Source: Saccoglossus kowalevskii
Taxonomy: Eukaryota; Hemichordata; Enteropneusta; Harrimaniidae
Reading direction: 5' to 3'
DNA length: 22,720 bases
Assembly (NCBI RefSeq): GCF_000003605.2
Contig: NW_003155248.1
Coordinates: 307,817-330,536, forward strand
Positions within the stretch are counted from its first letter, which is position 1, and every line of letters begins with the position of its first letter. Made by a program: the position numbers and the translations under genes. Below the pieces are notes generated by a model. That model saw only the letters and a program-made list of their open reading frames with translations. It was not told the origin of the DNA and made no database searches. Below are positions 11,199 to 21,882 of this stretch, in pieces.

Positions 11199-14100
11199 CT
11201 GAAATAAAGAGAAGTGAATTAATTAGTTATATTGCATGTTTCCATGAAAAACAGCAACCATACACTACCGTAAAATATAATAAATACGAGGCAACAACAG
11301 CTATTGACAAACAAACAAATCAGATTGTCTTCTTTCATACTTTCTGCCATTTCTTGTTCCACTAACGACCATACATAATTGTCTCCTTTGTATGTCTCTG
11401 GTAAGTTGACATCTCTTTCAGTTTTCACCATTGGAAATGAGTTTTTTAATATCGTGACCATTTCCTGAAAAATTGGATTGTAATATGTACTGTATTGACC
11501 TTAATAAATGGTGAAGGACTCATATAACATTTTAAACATGTGTGTATAATGTCTGTTTAGTAAAATAATATCTCGCAGGCAAGTCAGAAGGCAAGTTTTT
11601 GTTGTCAAATTTGTTATCTTAGCTATTATTTAGGGAAAACAGGTCTGTAAAAAATGTATTCCAATTATACGTAGAATGGTACAAACTATGACAATGTTTA
11701 AAATACATGAGACGAAATCTAATAAACATACATACGTGTTTATACTCTGGTGTGGCAATGTATAGGTTAGCGATATGTTCCTTCTTCAAGTGATCTTTAA
11801 TAGCTGCAGCAATGTCCACACTAAGTTCTGAAAGTCTCTTCAAGCTTGTCTCAATTATACTAGTGCAATGTTTCTCGTACATCGTTTCGCTGCAACTGAT
11901 CATACAGTGAAACTTTACAATGAAAACAGAAATTCGTGTTTATGAGACCCGGTATTAAATGCTTCTTTATTGTGTGAATGCGTCATAGGGTCGGTACTCC
12001 AACAAACATTGCGAGTAAATAAGATGTTAGGATGTAAGCATATAAATAAATTATAAATTCAAATTATAAGGATTGAACAACTAGTTTGAGAAACTATAAC
12101 TTAATGTTATATTATGCTGTCGAACAGTAATGATCCCATAACTAATTTGTACTTTCAATAATCAATGCTTGAAATAATTGACATACTTAATATATTCAGT
12201 TATCTATGTGTGCAGGGGTAAATATGATTGAAAAGAAACGAGGCAATAAATGATACCATATTTATGTCTTTGTACTAAAGATCGGGTATGCAGTTTTGCG
12301 GAACAGAACAACTGATCAAGCGTGTACGTATTTTACTCCCTACCTATTTATTTCTGAACTGTGTATTCAATATATTTATGAAAAGTGTACTTAACCTATT
12401 TTAGAACCTCTTCACCTTATTTTTAAATTGTCTGCACATGTCTAAAATATTCCCTATCCACATATCCACGTTACTCCTATGACACACACACACATATGTG
12501 AAATTGTTACCCACTTTGTTTTCTGCTGAACAGTATATTTCTCTTTTATTTCTACGCCCTCTTTTTAGGCTGGTTTACCAACCTTATTTTCAAAATATAT
12601 ATCACACTGCGTTTTAGGCCACCTTAGCCATCCATTCTTAAACACAAAATCTTCTGTTTTAGACTCTTAATCTATCTCATTCTTGCAGTATCCTCACTAT
12701 TCCCCATTTTTGTATTGTCAAAATCTAATTAATGAAAATACATTTTACATTTTTGAATACAAAGTATAACTGAGCAAACCTAATTATTTAATTATTCCAC
12801 CCATGATTTTTCTGTAATGTGTATCTTAGTAAACACAGTTTTTTTTTCCCAATTCCTGAAAAACACTTTCCATGAAACATCACTGTACTTTTAGTAAAAT
12901 AGCCCCAAAAAGGAGTTTTGATCTAAATCTAAATAAAGTATTTTTCGTGCCATTGTATAAAATATAAAAACTATGCTTATATATACACAATACATGGAAC
13001 GCCTGGTTAGCCATATGCAATTCATTATACTAATAATAGTCCAGGGGTTAATCATGTCTACTTCAAATACTCCTCTACTGAAATTTCATACCAGAAAGTT
13101 TATTAAGTCAAATTAGATAACTTTGCTATATCCTTATATTTTTTACTACGATAACAGATGTTGAAAGGGAAATGAAGTCACTAAATAACACATTTTTCTA
13201 ATTTTATATAACTCTTGTCTTCTCTTGTTTAAACCTGTTTAGACATGCATTTATTGCTATGTGAATTATGGGATTGAAATCGCATGACAAATAAAAATAG
13301 GAAAACACATCGCACTTACTATTCGGCGGTTTTGTTTCTCCAGTGAAATACAGCGAATCGCGCAGTGCCAAATAATTGTTTGATAGCTTTTCCAGCTAAG
13401 TTTTGAATGTAAGGTGCTTTAACCATATTGTGACTAATTTTGTTTAATATATCCGTATAAATAGGTCCATGGTAATCTGTCGGGAATTTTGTGGTGGATA
13501 TGGTTGTAAGATAAATTAAACATCGTACTCTGTTAGAATTGTTAACTGGGTGTTCAGTTAGTTGTTCGTAATACGCTCGAACTTTATTTGCTGGTGGGAA
13601 TGTTATTCCAGGGACGTACATCTCCATTAAATGTGCATTTCGAGCATATGCGTGTATCCTAAAATCGATATCCGACTCGTTAAAATCTGCATGTCCAAGC
13701 AACACACTGTCAGGGGGAAGTGTTTTGCCGCAATTATCAATAAATTCTTCTACCGTAGCTAACCCAACGATTTTTTGAAGTCTTTTATAATCGAATGTCT
13801 CATTAATGGTTCGTTTAACAGAGGCATTCTGCAAGTGGTTGTTATGGAATGGCACTGTCACAATTGATCGATTCTGATACATGGCAAATGCTAAACCACT
13901 GCAAAATGGTAGGTATTGACCACCGCATGGACCTCCTCCATAGAAGATGAGAGGAAGTAGATAACGTTGACGTGTATCTTCTATTGCAGGTATCGTATAT
14001 TGGTTGATCGCATATGGTTCATACGTAGAAACATTTTGTTTCTCTCTCGTCATTGTTGAATTATCGGCATTGTTTAACTGCTTATCATATGTTGCGTTTT

Positions 14101-17100
14101 TAGTATGCCTCCATGTGGGTATGGGCGACTGAAATTATAAATGAATTTATTTACAATTAATGTCCAATTTTCATGAAAGAGAAAGTTTGTATCGTTCTCC
14201 CAGGTAATGTAGTACGAAAATGTCTTTCGTTTAGAATGTACATGGATAATATTCATTTTAACTTAACAAGTAAATATTTTGTTCATTACATTACATTGAA
14301 CATATTTATCACATCAATCATGCATATCCAACTTCAAAATCCCATTACAAAGCCTGTAACACTATGCAAATAGAATGCAGCAATGAAATATTTCGAAAGA
14401 AGCAGATTACATGCTCTACTACGAATGAGAAGTATAAACTATTTTATTAGATGTGAATCTGTGTCACCCAGTATAATTTCAGACAGAAATATCGGCACAA
14501 CATCAATTGAACCCACATTGCTTTTTAGAAAAATGGTTGCTGAGTCATTTACACCAATATTCTGTCAAGATTATACATGTATGTACTGTACGGATACAAA
14601 GCTTACAATTATATATCAATATGATCTTGTTGCTATATCAATTATTAATATTAATATTAACGATGGTATGTAATCAAGTCAACCCATACCTAATCGATGT
14701 GAAATGGAATAGAACACTGTTGCCCATATTTACTTTACTTCACCTAGTGTGGCATTGTGTAAACAACATTTTTAAAAATACTTTATACAAGGTCATTCAA
14801 AAGCTTAAACATTTTTTTTTTAAAATGCATTCATGCATCTTAATGTGTTATCTTTGTATATGATATAAACATGGTAAAAATGAACAATTGAATGATACAA
14901 AATATATATTTACAGGTAAACAAACCATTGCTCTATGCGAAAAAATTAATGTAGGCCTGTAGTTTGAACAAATATCATATATTGCGAAAATAACAAAAAT
15001 ATTTGTTTGAAAATTACGATATAATTGGCCTCAGGATGACAGCTTTCACGATAAAATAAAACAGATCATACAAAATACCCACTAACAAATGAAACAAGAA
15101 AGTCTGATAAAAAGATTTCGCAATATAAGAAACATATTGTACACAAATTTAAAAAATAAAAGATTACTAATATTGCCATGGAAGACAAAAATACAACAAC
15201 ATTGATTTCATGTATCACATTGAAGTGTATTATGTTGACTAAACAATTTGGAAAATCCGATTACAAATCGAATGTTTTTAAATAAATCAATATTTAATTT
15301 GTTTTTCAATATCTAAAATTCGCTTAAAATAGAATAATGGACTCGTGTATACTTACATTAGAATTATACCACTTACACTCCAGTAACAATGTATATATTC
15401 CCAGCAGGGAGATGATCGTAATAACTATATATTTCATAGTGATGATTCATAGATGTTTCAAATGTATTAAATAGAAATATAGGAAACAGCGATGTCTCGA
15501 TGATATTTATATTTATGGTCACATATGTCAGTATTATTAAATCTAAATTCATCATGCATCCTCTGTACAATATATCGAATACTCTTTTAAAAGTCCTGTG
15601 CTATAACTTATTGACAATAAAAAATACCAGGTTTTAGTTTACCATTTAAAAACAAGAATTTGAACCCATAATTAATATACTTTCGGCATTTTGGGTAAGT
15701 TTGACAAAAATAAAATTTACGACTTGCGTGTGGCTGTTAAAATGTAAAGTTAGGCTTCATAAAGACCAAACGTGCAAAAATGTGAAAAGTAAAATTTATA
15801 TCCCATGGGAGTCATAGCTACTTTTATTGCATGTGATTGGCTGTTGTGCGGTTTGAAACATTACTTCTACCTGCTTCAATTTGAATTAAAGATATTATTA
15901 TTAATATTCATAGAATAGCTATTTGTTATTCTTTAATTCCAAACACTAAGTATGTGATTACACACTCTTCCGAATTCTTTGTGAAGCATATATTACATAC
16001 ATGTAGTAATATTCATTTAAAAAACACAAACTTTATGAGCCGTGTAAATTTGTGGCCATTTTTAATTTTCAAATATATCCATGCACCAAATGTTTTATTT
16101 TAATGGTGGTCACCTTAGATTTTATATCAACCAACCAGCGTAAAATGTGTCATATACTAGTACAGCCTGTCTCGTAGATTTTATGTTTATATATCACATA
16201 GTTTGGCTTTCATTGTCGTTTATTCATATCATTTGTATAATTGTTATTGGAGAAACATTCGAATACCATTATTTTAGACATCAAATGAACTATATAATTA
16301 TCCAGCTTCTCTTCACGAAATCAATCTGTTTTTGAATGGTTTATTGCATTTTGTTTCTATTGTGCAATGTCATTGGAATAGGGAAACGATCAATATGTAC
16401 TTGAAATCAAGTTAGAAATACATAATATCAACCCGATATCTGATTATCTAATCTCACTAATTTACATAACTCTAATATCTGTAGGAATATTGCAGATAGG
16501 GGCATACCATTTGTATTAGACAAAATATGTGGCTTACATAACACACTGTTACTAATGGTAATATTGATTTCATACACATGCACAGCTGTAATATCTCAAC
16601 ACTGTAATGATTGGGTTTGTACAACATGGTATTAAAACTAAAATGGCAGCATTACGCCGGGTTTTAATTACTTATTTAATTATTTAGTTAATTCATGGGA
16701 ATCACTTTGTACTTTTTAATGCTGATAATTTTGTCATTGAATCTAAATGATGATGAAATGATGTGCAGATTTTTGTGTGTTAATTCTTTTCTAGGTGCTT
16801 CTAGGATGTTTATCATTCGTAATGAATAATATGTCACTGTTAAATTGATTAACAGTAAATATTTAACATTCTTTAAACATATGTTAAAGTTGTGGTATCA
16901 GGATGTAAGAAATTGCTGTACTGTTCGTACTATAGTACTACCGGTCACTGGTAGCATATTGGTTGTCGCATCAGACTCATGATCGGTAGACCCAACCTGG
17001 CTGAGTGTGCCACAGACTCAATGGGAAGGTCAATTCCGTTCATTCCCCCAATGAATGCGACTTTGGGGGAACCTGACTGGGTGCTTTGGGAGAAGGGAAG

Positions 17101-20100
17101 GCTTAAAGAGTAAACCCTACAGAAATCCGGAGTGGAGACCCTAAGGCAATTGGATCGACCACTAGTCGCCCTTTAGGCATCTCCTGCAGCCAAGCCGCTC
17201 CGTAGTGCTCTGCATTTCCTAGGACTTCGTCAGTGCAGAAGAGAGATAAACCTTGTTGACTGAGCAGCGCTAGGGTTCCATACACACAAGCCCAGGCCTG
17301 CGTCTTGGTGAGGCCACGATGACTGAGCGAGCGATTCACTGGGCGCAAATCCATAGTACTATTACTATAGCAGTATTTCTTTTGATTGCATGTGACGTAA
17401 AAAATAAGTACAAATGCAGTGTATTCAGTGCGTTCGTGTGCGCATAGTGCATGCTGGATGAGTTGCTAATTCCATTAGATAAATATAAGTCTTTTCTCTA
17501 AAGTAAAGTGCCAGCGTAGAGTCAAATATTCAATTACTTTAAAATGTGTGAATACATTATTGTAGACTGATTCAACCTCCTTGCATGCTGGGAAATCTGC
17601 GGATATTCACAACCGAAAAAGTACAGTTTTACTAATACTGCCCATGTTGCTGATACAGACTATTTCAAACGAACAGCTTATTATTTTATTTGAATATAAC
17701 CGTGTCCACCCCAAAACTTAGTTTTGGTAGAATAAAATCTTGTAACTCCTGGTGCATGTGGTTGTGCATGGTTGGTTACATCTTGATTAAGAGTTGATCA
17801 CAATTCCCTGCAATGTCTGGCCAGGTATTTTTCTCAAGTAACCGAAAATGATAGCGAGACACAGGGCAAGCTATCTTGCCAGAGTGACTGATTTTCGCAC
17901 GCTGTATACACTACATGCATGCCTTAATCGATGACAAAATCACAGATTTAAACAGATGCTTCCATATCTGACATTGAAGATTAGATGGCGTCAAAAAACT
18001 GAGCAGATCTAAATACAAACAATTTATAAACCTATACCAATAGCAGACACATTGGTTTCTTTTTTGACGGCAATAAAGATGATATAAATAAATAAGAGGA
18101 GTCAAAAACACATTGTTGATGCGGGAAATGAATAATGGTCAACAGGCTAATGGTGAACTTTGTCGTGAAATTGAACTACTATGTAATCAATTAAGTGGGT
18201 TACTATCTGAAGTAAATATGAATATCAAGATTGGACAAAAGCCAAGAACAACTAAAAATGTATTAAACGGCAACAGTTCATCACTTACTTGCCAACAGGA
18301 TGTTGTCTGTGGTGTCCAATACCATTTTTCTACTGTTCCCAAAAATATTGCTCATACAAGTCCCAAACATTAACAGATACAAACAATTTCTTTGGCCTCA
18401 AAACTAACATTCGTTTTTTTACAAGCCAACAAATTTGACTAAGGTTACTATCAAACGCTTAGAAAAAAGTTCAGATTCAAATAATGCATGCTGCTGGGAT
18501 AATATGCTGAAACTAATAATATATGATTTACATAATATTGCACAGCGACTTCATTTGTTGTTGTCATTGATGAACACCTAACATTGTCAGCATCCTTTTT
18601 TTACATCGAAATTGAAGTGATTGAAATCGGAAGAAATGGTGCGCATAGCCGTGTATTAAATGTCATAAAGGCAATTGACAGGTCAGACTTGTTTACAACA
18701 ATTAGAATCTGTGACGTGTGCAATTGATTTACACAACACAGGATGATTGTTAGTTATTACCAATGCACACTTCCCAAGAAACTGGCCCATTTTATTGAAT
18801 GGATTCATTGTATTGTTCTATGTTTTGATTCTTGTAATTATTTTGAGAAGTATTGAAGCCAAGAGATTTAGACTGATATTTTGGTGTGTGTGTATTTCAT
18901 TTCCAGTTCTATTGTATAGTATCTCATTCTGTCAGTGACAGAACCCCATGTTCAGTGTCAGTTCTTCGTGTGTCCCTCTCAACGTCAGGATGCAGGCCTT
19001 ACACTGTGAGAAACATGGACCGACCAAACAAACCTATCAAAAGGTTTCCACCTTATATATATTTTACCCAAACATATACTCAGATTATTGTTCAATTCTT
19101 TAGTCCAACCAACTATTACTCATGTTTTAGAAGTATGAGCTAACAATTACCATTCGCATTTGAATAAAATATTTATTACATAATGAATGATTGTTTGTGC
19201 TATTATGATTTCCAAATATTTGGTCATTTGATGGTTTTATTCAATAAATAATTTTTGGATATCTATACATATTTGAATGATATCTGAAATAATTGAGCAC
19301 ACTGGATTTTGTAAAAGCCCTTGACAATGTTTATAATGCTCGACAGCACGAAGCACTCAGACAGTTCTAAATATTGTAAAAGATACATTCGAAACATCTA
19401 TTGAACAATTATTCTTGTCGAAATATTAAAATTTGTAAATTATTTACTTATTATTGGGTTAATAAACATTGTTGTTCATATCAAAACAAGCTTGCGGTCA
19501 CGTGTAATTCGTGCAGCATAATTGTCAATCGACCAATTTAAATCAAACAAACAGAACAAATGTTCATTTATAGACATAAAAAACTTAATCACTGAAAGGA
19601 CAATTTTGGGAATAGTATCATTCACAATAAATCATAAATTGGAGCAAATACACTGGCTCATGTTTTCCCCTCAATTCCATAACGGGACATAGACTATGAT
19701 CCCGTCTGATGTAAAACTTCAATAGAAGACATTATTGCCTATTTATCACAACATATATAAATTGAAGCAGCGCATGAAATAGATAAGGTTCAAATGTAAG
19801 CGGGTTATTGTATAACCTAATAGATCCATAATATGTGCATATTTTATGGTGTATATTTCCTTATCTCTTCACTACTATATACAGTATGCCTGACGACATG
19901 CACAATCATTACGACATATCAGCCATGACGCCAGCGTCTGTTGTGTCACAATGTGTGCAGAATACTGCAAGTTTATTACAAGGATACTGCAAAATATACA
20001 CAAATAGAGTAGAGGAGGAGTATTGATTGACGTGCAGTGGAGCTTGATTCAATCGCGTACTTTCTGAGTGACTAATTTGAAGTATTTTCTTGATAACCTT

Positions 20101-21664
20101 ATTATCATAAATCTTTTTCTCCCATAAACAAACTTCATCAAATAATGTAATTTGTTAAAGCAGCAACGAAATATTATGCAAGTATTTATCCAAGCATGCG
20201 GCTCGTTGAAGCATTGGTAAAGTGAAGTCTCACGTTACAAGCAACATCAATTTATTTCGAGTTCACAAGGTATCATTTCCGATATTCACGCAAACACGTG
20301 AAACACCATAATGGCTTAACAGGGAAAAAATTCGTACGTAGATATTCTTGCGTTCTCTCCAATTATAAACTCTGTTACAACTGTAATAATACATTCTAAT
20401 ATCAAGTATGGTGTAAATGTCAGTGACGAAAATTAGATGCCAGGGATCTCGTTCTGCACAATAAAAACCTTTATATTGTTTAATTTAACCAGTCTGAATA
20501 ATTGTTATTTAGCGCAGTGAAATGTTAATACATACTATTTAGTAACCACTGCTTTTGAAAATGTCCAGATTATCTGTACAAATAAAACTATAATGCGCAA
20601 ACATGGATAATGATATGAGAGCGTCGTGTGAATTTTATATCAACAGAATTCCAGACGCAAATTCACCAGTGTAGCCATGACTTTTGTAAACCAAGGCTCT
20701 TTTTTGGGTCATCTAATTCACCGAGAAATCCTTTGAATAAAGTATGGACACAATCATATCACATAATAACCACATATATGCTTTTTTCTGTGAATATATT
20801 CATATCGCCTTACTAGTTGACAGATTGTTGGGTCTTACCACTTGAATACAAACCGCCTGCATCATAAAGCAAGCCGGTATAAATGCCAGTATCAGTTTCA
20901 AGCGGATGACCTGTCCAGGTAGAAAACTTGTCAAACCTACCATGGGTCTTATTTCATACGACCAGTTTCCAAACGCCACATTGAATTTGCTCTCTTGAAA
21001 AAATAAATAAACAATCATTTATTAGACATGTTATTTTCATGATTTCTAGGTTCAATTATAAAATAATTCACAAATTATAATAATTACAACTACAGATTAA
21101 TTTAAACCTACTCGGTGCCTAATCAATATTTAATATAGATTGTGGTTGTATCAGCTGTTTTTCTAATGTCCCATTTCTTAAATGAAACAACATTGTATTA
21201 TGTTAGGAATGTTTGTTCTGGGAGCGATTACACTAGAAAGTTTATAGTCATTGACGTCAAATAGAATATAAGTGTGAGTAGAAAATCGACTGGTCATGAC
21301 ACTTGTACATTTCTTAAAATAAAAATTCAGTTGGATGATAACTATAATGTAATATTTCGAGACGACTTGTTGTACAAATTTACTATGTTTAATTACGATG
21401 TGAATAGAAATATAAGACAAAGTTCAATTGAGTGAAACCTGTAGTTGCCTAATATAACAAAGTACCATTACTTTACATTACTTGCAGGTTATGTCATTTA
21501 TGTTTTGTTCCAGTAAAACATAAATTATTGAAAAAAATGTGTGCCTGTCTATATTTTACAACAAAGCATATTACCAAAAGTATAGCCAAGTTATTGTTAA
21601 GAAATTATACATACATACCAAAGTGACGTCTCTTCAATTCGTCAAACGATGTGGTAAATAACAT
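11047..21664 (-). CDS. GDP-fucose O-fucosyltransferase-like type II membrane protein, six coding exons
   Basis: The family moves fucose from GDP-fucose to Ser/Thr of proteins in the ER/Golgi. The exons on the minus strand are 21664-21619, 20993-20839, 14128-13320, 11889-11736, 11464-11341 and 11198-11047. They total 1,440 nt, all introns are GT-AG and all phases match, giving 479 residues. A cytosolic tail (1-48) is followed by a membrane anchor (about 49-67), a luminal stem with several N-glycosylation sequons, then the domain. In the domain, YGGGPCGGQ (130-138) corresponds to the donor-binding glycine loop, and SGLAFAMYQNRSIVTVPF follows it. FHWRNKTAEY (328-337) holds the position of the catalytic HxR arginine, NLYIATPEYKH (378-388) follows, and VEQEMAERACNFIGSLASKW (about 422-441) is the C-terminal signature. 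Human POFUT1 is about 390 residues; the extra length is the tail, anchor and stem. The acceptor is unknown, and it could be a divergent paralogue with another substrate. Confidence 0.8.
11341..11464 (-). CDS. O-fucosyltransferase-like gene, exon 5
   Basis: The exon is 124 nt, from acceptor ATTTTTCAG (phase 0) to donor GAAA|GTATGA (phase 1). It encodes MVTILKNSFPMV and ends SLVEQEMAE, the start of the C-terminal family signature. The frame stays open past the donor to a TAA at 11219, but the residues there do not continue the signature, while exon 6 does. Confidence 0.85.
11736..11889 (-). CDS. O-fucosyltransferase-like gene, exon 4
   Basis: The exon is 154 nt, from acceptor TTGCAG (first base completes a TAC codon with exon 3) to donor CAC|GTATGT (phase 0). 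It encodes TMYEKHC, a helix-forming stretch SLKRLSELSVDIAAAIKDHL, and LYIATPEYKH. The last part matches the family strand that reads YVATD in POFUT1. Reading on past the donor meets no family motif. Confidence 0.85.
13320..14128 (-). CDS. O-fucosyltransferase-like gene, exon 3 (stem and N-terminal half of the domain)
   Basis: This is the longest coding exon (809 nt). It starts after acceptor TTTCAG (phase 0), just inside an in-frame TAA in the intron. It ends at the strong donor A|GTAAGTG (phase 2), immediately after HWRNKTAE. The frame therefore extends 25 codons upstream of its first ATG (14053), beginning SPIPTWRHTK. It holds the glycine loop, the LAFAMYQNRS segment and the HxR motif. The exon is free of stops over 269 codons, unlike the neighbouring sulfotransferase. 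Confidence 0.88.
15377..15437 (-). other. Orphan signal-anchor-like first exon
   Basis: From ATG 15437 the minus strand reads a short, almost wholly hydrophobic segment (MKYIVITIISLLGIYTLLLE) ending at the strong donor GAGT|GTAAGTGG in phase 1. It has the look of a first exon carrying a signal peptide or anchor. It cannot splice straight to exon 3 of the host gene, which needs phase 0. It may be a remnant of a sulfotransferase copy (those exons use phase 1), an alternative first exon with a missing partner, or chance. Confidence 0.3.
16932..16940. repeat. Left target-site duplication of the SINE-like element
   Basis: ATAGTACTA, repeated exactly at 17353-17361. The copies sit at the two edges of the composition change, as a staggered-cut insertion would leave. 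Confidence 0.7.
16941..17352 (+). mobile_element. tRNA-derived SINE-like element with 9-bp target-site duplication
   Basis: A block of about 412 bp that is much richer in G and C than its surroundings, flanked by direct repeats of ATAGTACTA (16932-16940 and 17353-17361). Its first 70 bp resemble a tRNA: a TAGCATATTGG A-box-like site, CAGACTCATGATC resembling the anticodon arm of a CAT-anticodon tRNA, and GGTAGACCC where a weakened B box would lie. That suggests RNA polymerase III origin. It lacks a poly(A) tail and ends GCGCAAATCC. The long body is not one I can name. The minus-strand ORF inside it is not a gene. Confidence 0.75.
17353..17361. repeat. Right target-site duplication of the SINE-like element
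   Basis: Second exact copy of ATAGTACTA, directly after the last bases of the element (GCAAATCC). Confidence 0.7.
17843..17897. repeat. Imperfect hairpin
   Basis: GGCAAG and CTTGCC form a perfect 6-bp stem around CTAT. The outer ends CGAAAAT and ATTTTCG also pair, with a less well matched middle. It may be a degraded short fold-back element or chance. Confidence 0.4.
18113..18373 (+). other. Unassigned ORF, possible coding fragment
   Basis: An 86-codon frame with ATG at its third codon (18119). Its composition is less A/T-driven than most chance ORFs here: it is rich in Q, N, E, S and C, with a leucine/glutamate stretch (CREIELLCNQLSGLLSEV) that could form a short helix or coiled coil. No family is recognised. 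There is no clear acceptor or donor at its edges. It could be the remnant of an inserted gene or element in the host intron, or chance. Confidence 0.2.
20839..20993 (-). CDS. O-fucosyltransferase-like gene, exon 2 (membrane anchor)
   Basis: The exon lies between an acceptor with a T-rich tract (TTTTTTCAAG) and donor GTG|GTAAGA in phase 0. It encodes a polar tail, then LILAFIPACFMMQAVCIQV preceded by basic residues, which is a typical signal anchor of a Golgi type II protein. Within it, ATG 20943 is a possible alternative start. An 11-codon out-of-frame reading (ATG 20981 to TAA 20949) ends just before that ATG and would act as an upstream ORF if that start is used. Confidence 0.7.
21619..21664 (-). 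CDS. O-fucosyltransferase-like gene, exon 1 (proposed start)
   Basis: ATG at 21664 opens MLFTTSFDELKRRHF and ends in a good donor (TTTG|GTATGT) in phase 1. The next exon has an acceptor in exactly that phase, joining as a GAG codon. An in-frame TAA lies two codons upstream of the ATG, consistent with a true start. The main alternative is initiation at ATG 20943 in exon 2, giving a 447-residue protein with a 16-residue tail. This exon rests on splice sites and phase alone. Confidence 0.5.
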
Positions 21665-21882
21665 TAATTATAGTCTACTCAATATTGAATGAACTCAAAG
21701 GTCTGCAACAAATAATTATCATATAATAGCAAAAATGTTAATTTACATATAATACACTGCCTAGCTGTAGGTACACAAGTTAAATCCAGAATTTGTTCAT
21801 CCGCTATAGTGAATTTGAAAATATAATATTTTTTTAAGTAAATAAACATAGAACTGTTTTTTGGAATATTGTGACTTAACAT

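Larger units (their letters stand above)
14129..20838 (-). other. Intron 2 of the O-fucosyltransferase-like gene
   Basis: This 6.7-kb intron separates the membrane-anchor exon from the catalytic exons. It runs GTAAGA to TTTCAG and joins two phase-0 exons. It contains a SINE-like insertion (16941-17352), an imperfect hairpin (17843-17897), a signal-anchor-like orphan exon (15377-15437), and unassigned ORFs at 18113-18373 and 19886-20026. The remainder is AT-rich DNA in which I see nothing. Confidence 0.65.

Noticed and set aside
11219-11340. C-terminal hydrophobic extension of exon 5 to TAA 11219
   Set aside because: It follows a donor site, and exon 6 continues the family signature in the correct phase, so this is intron sequence.
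16943-17010. A functional tRNA gene
   Set aside because: The B box is degraded, no acceptor stem pairs, and the segment is continuous with a longer repeat flanked by target-site duplications.
17103-17354. 83-codon minus-strand ORF with non-AT-biased residues
   Set aside because: It lies within the SINE-like element; its composition simply reflects the GC-rich repeat.
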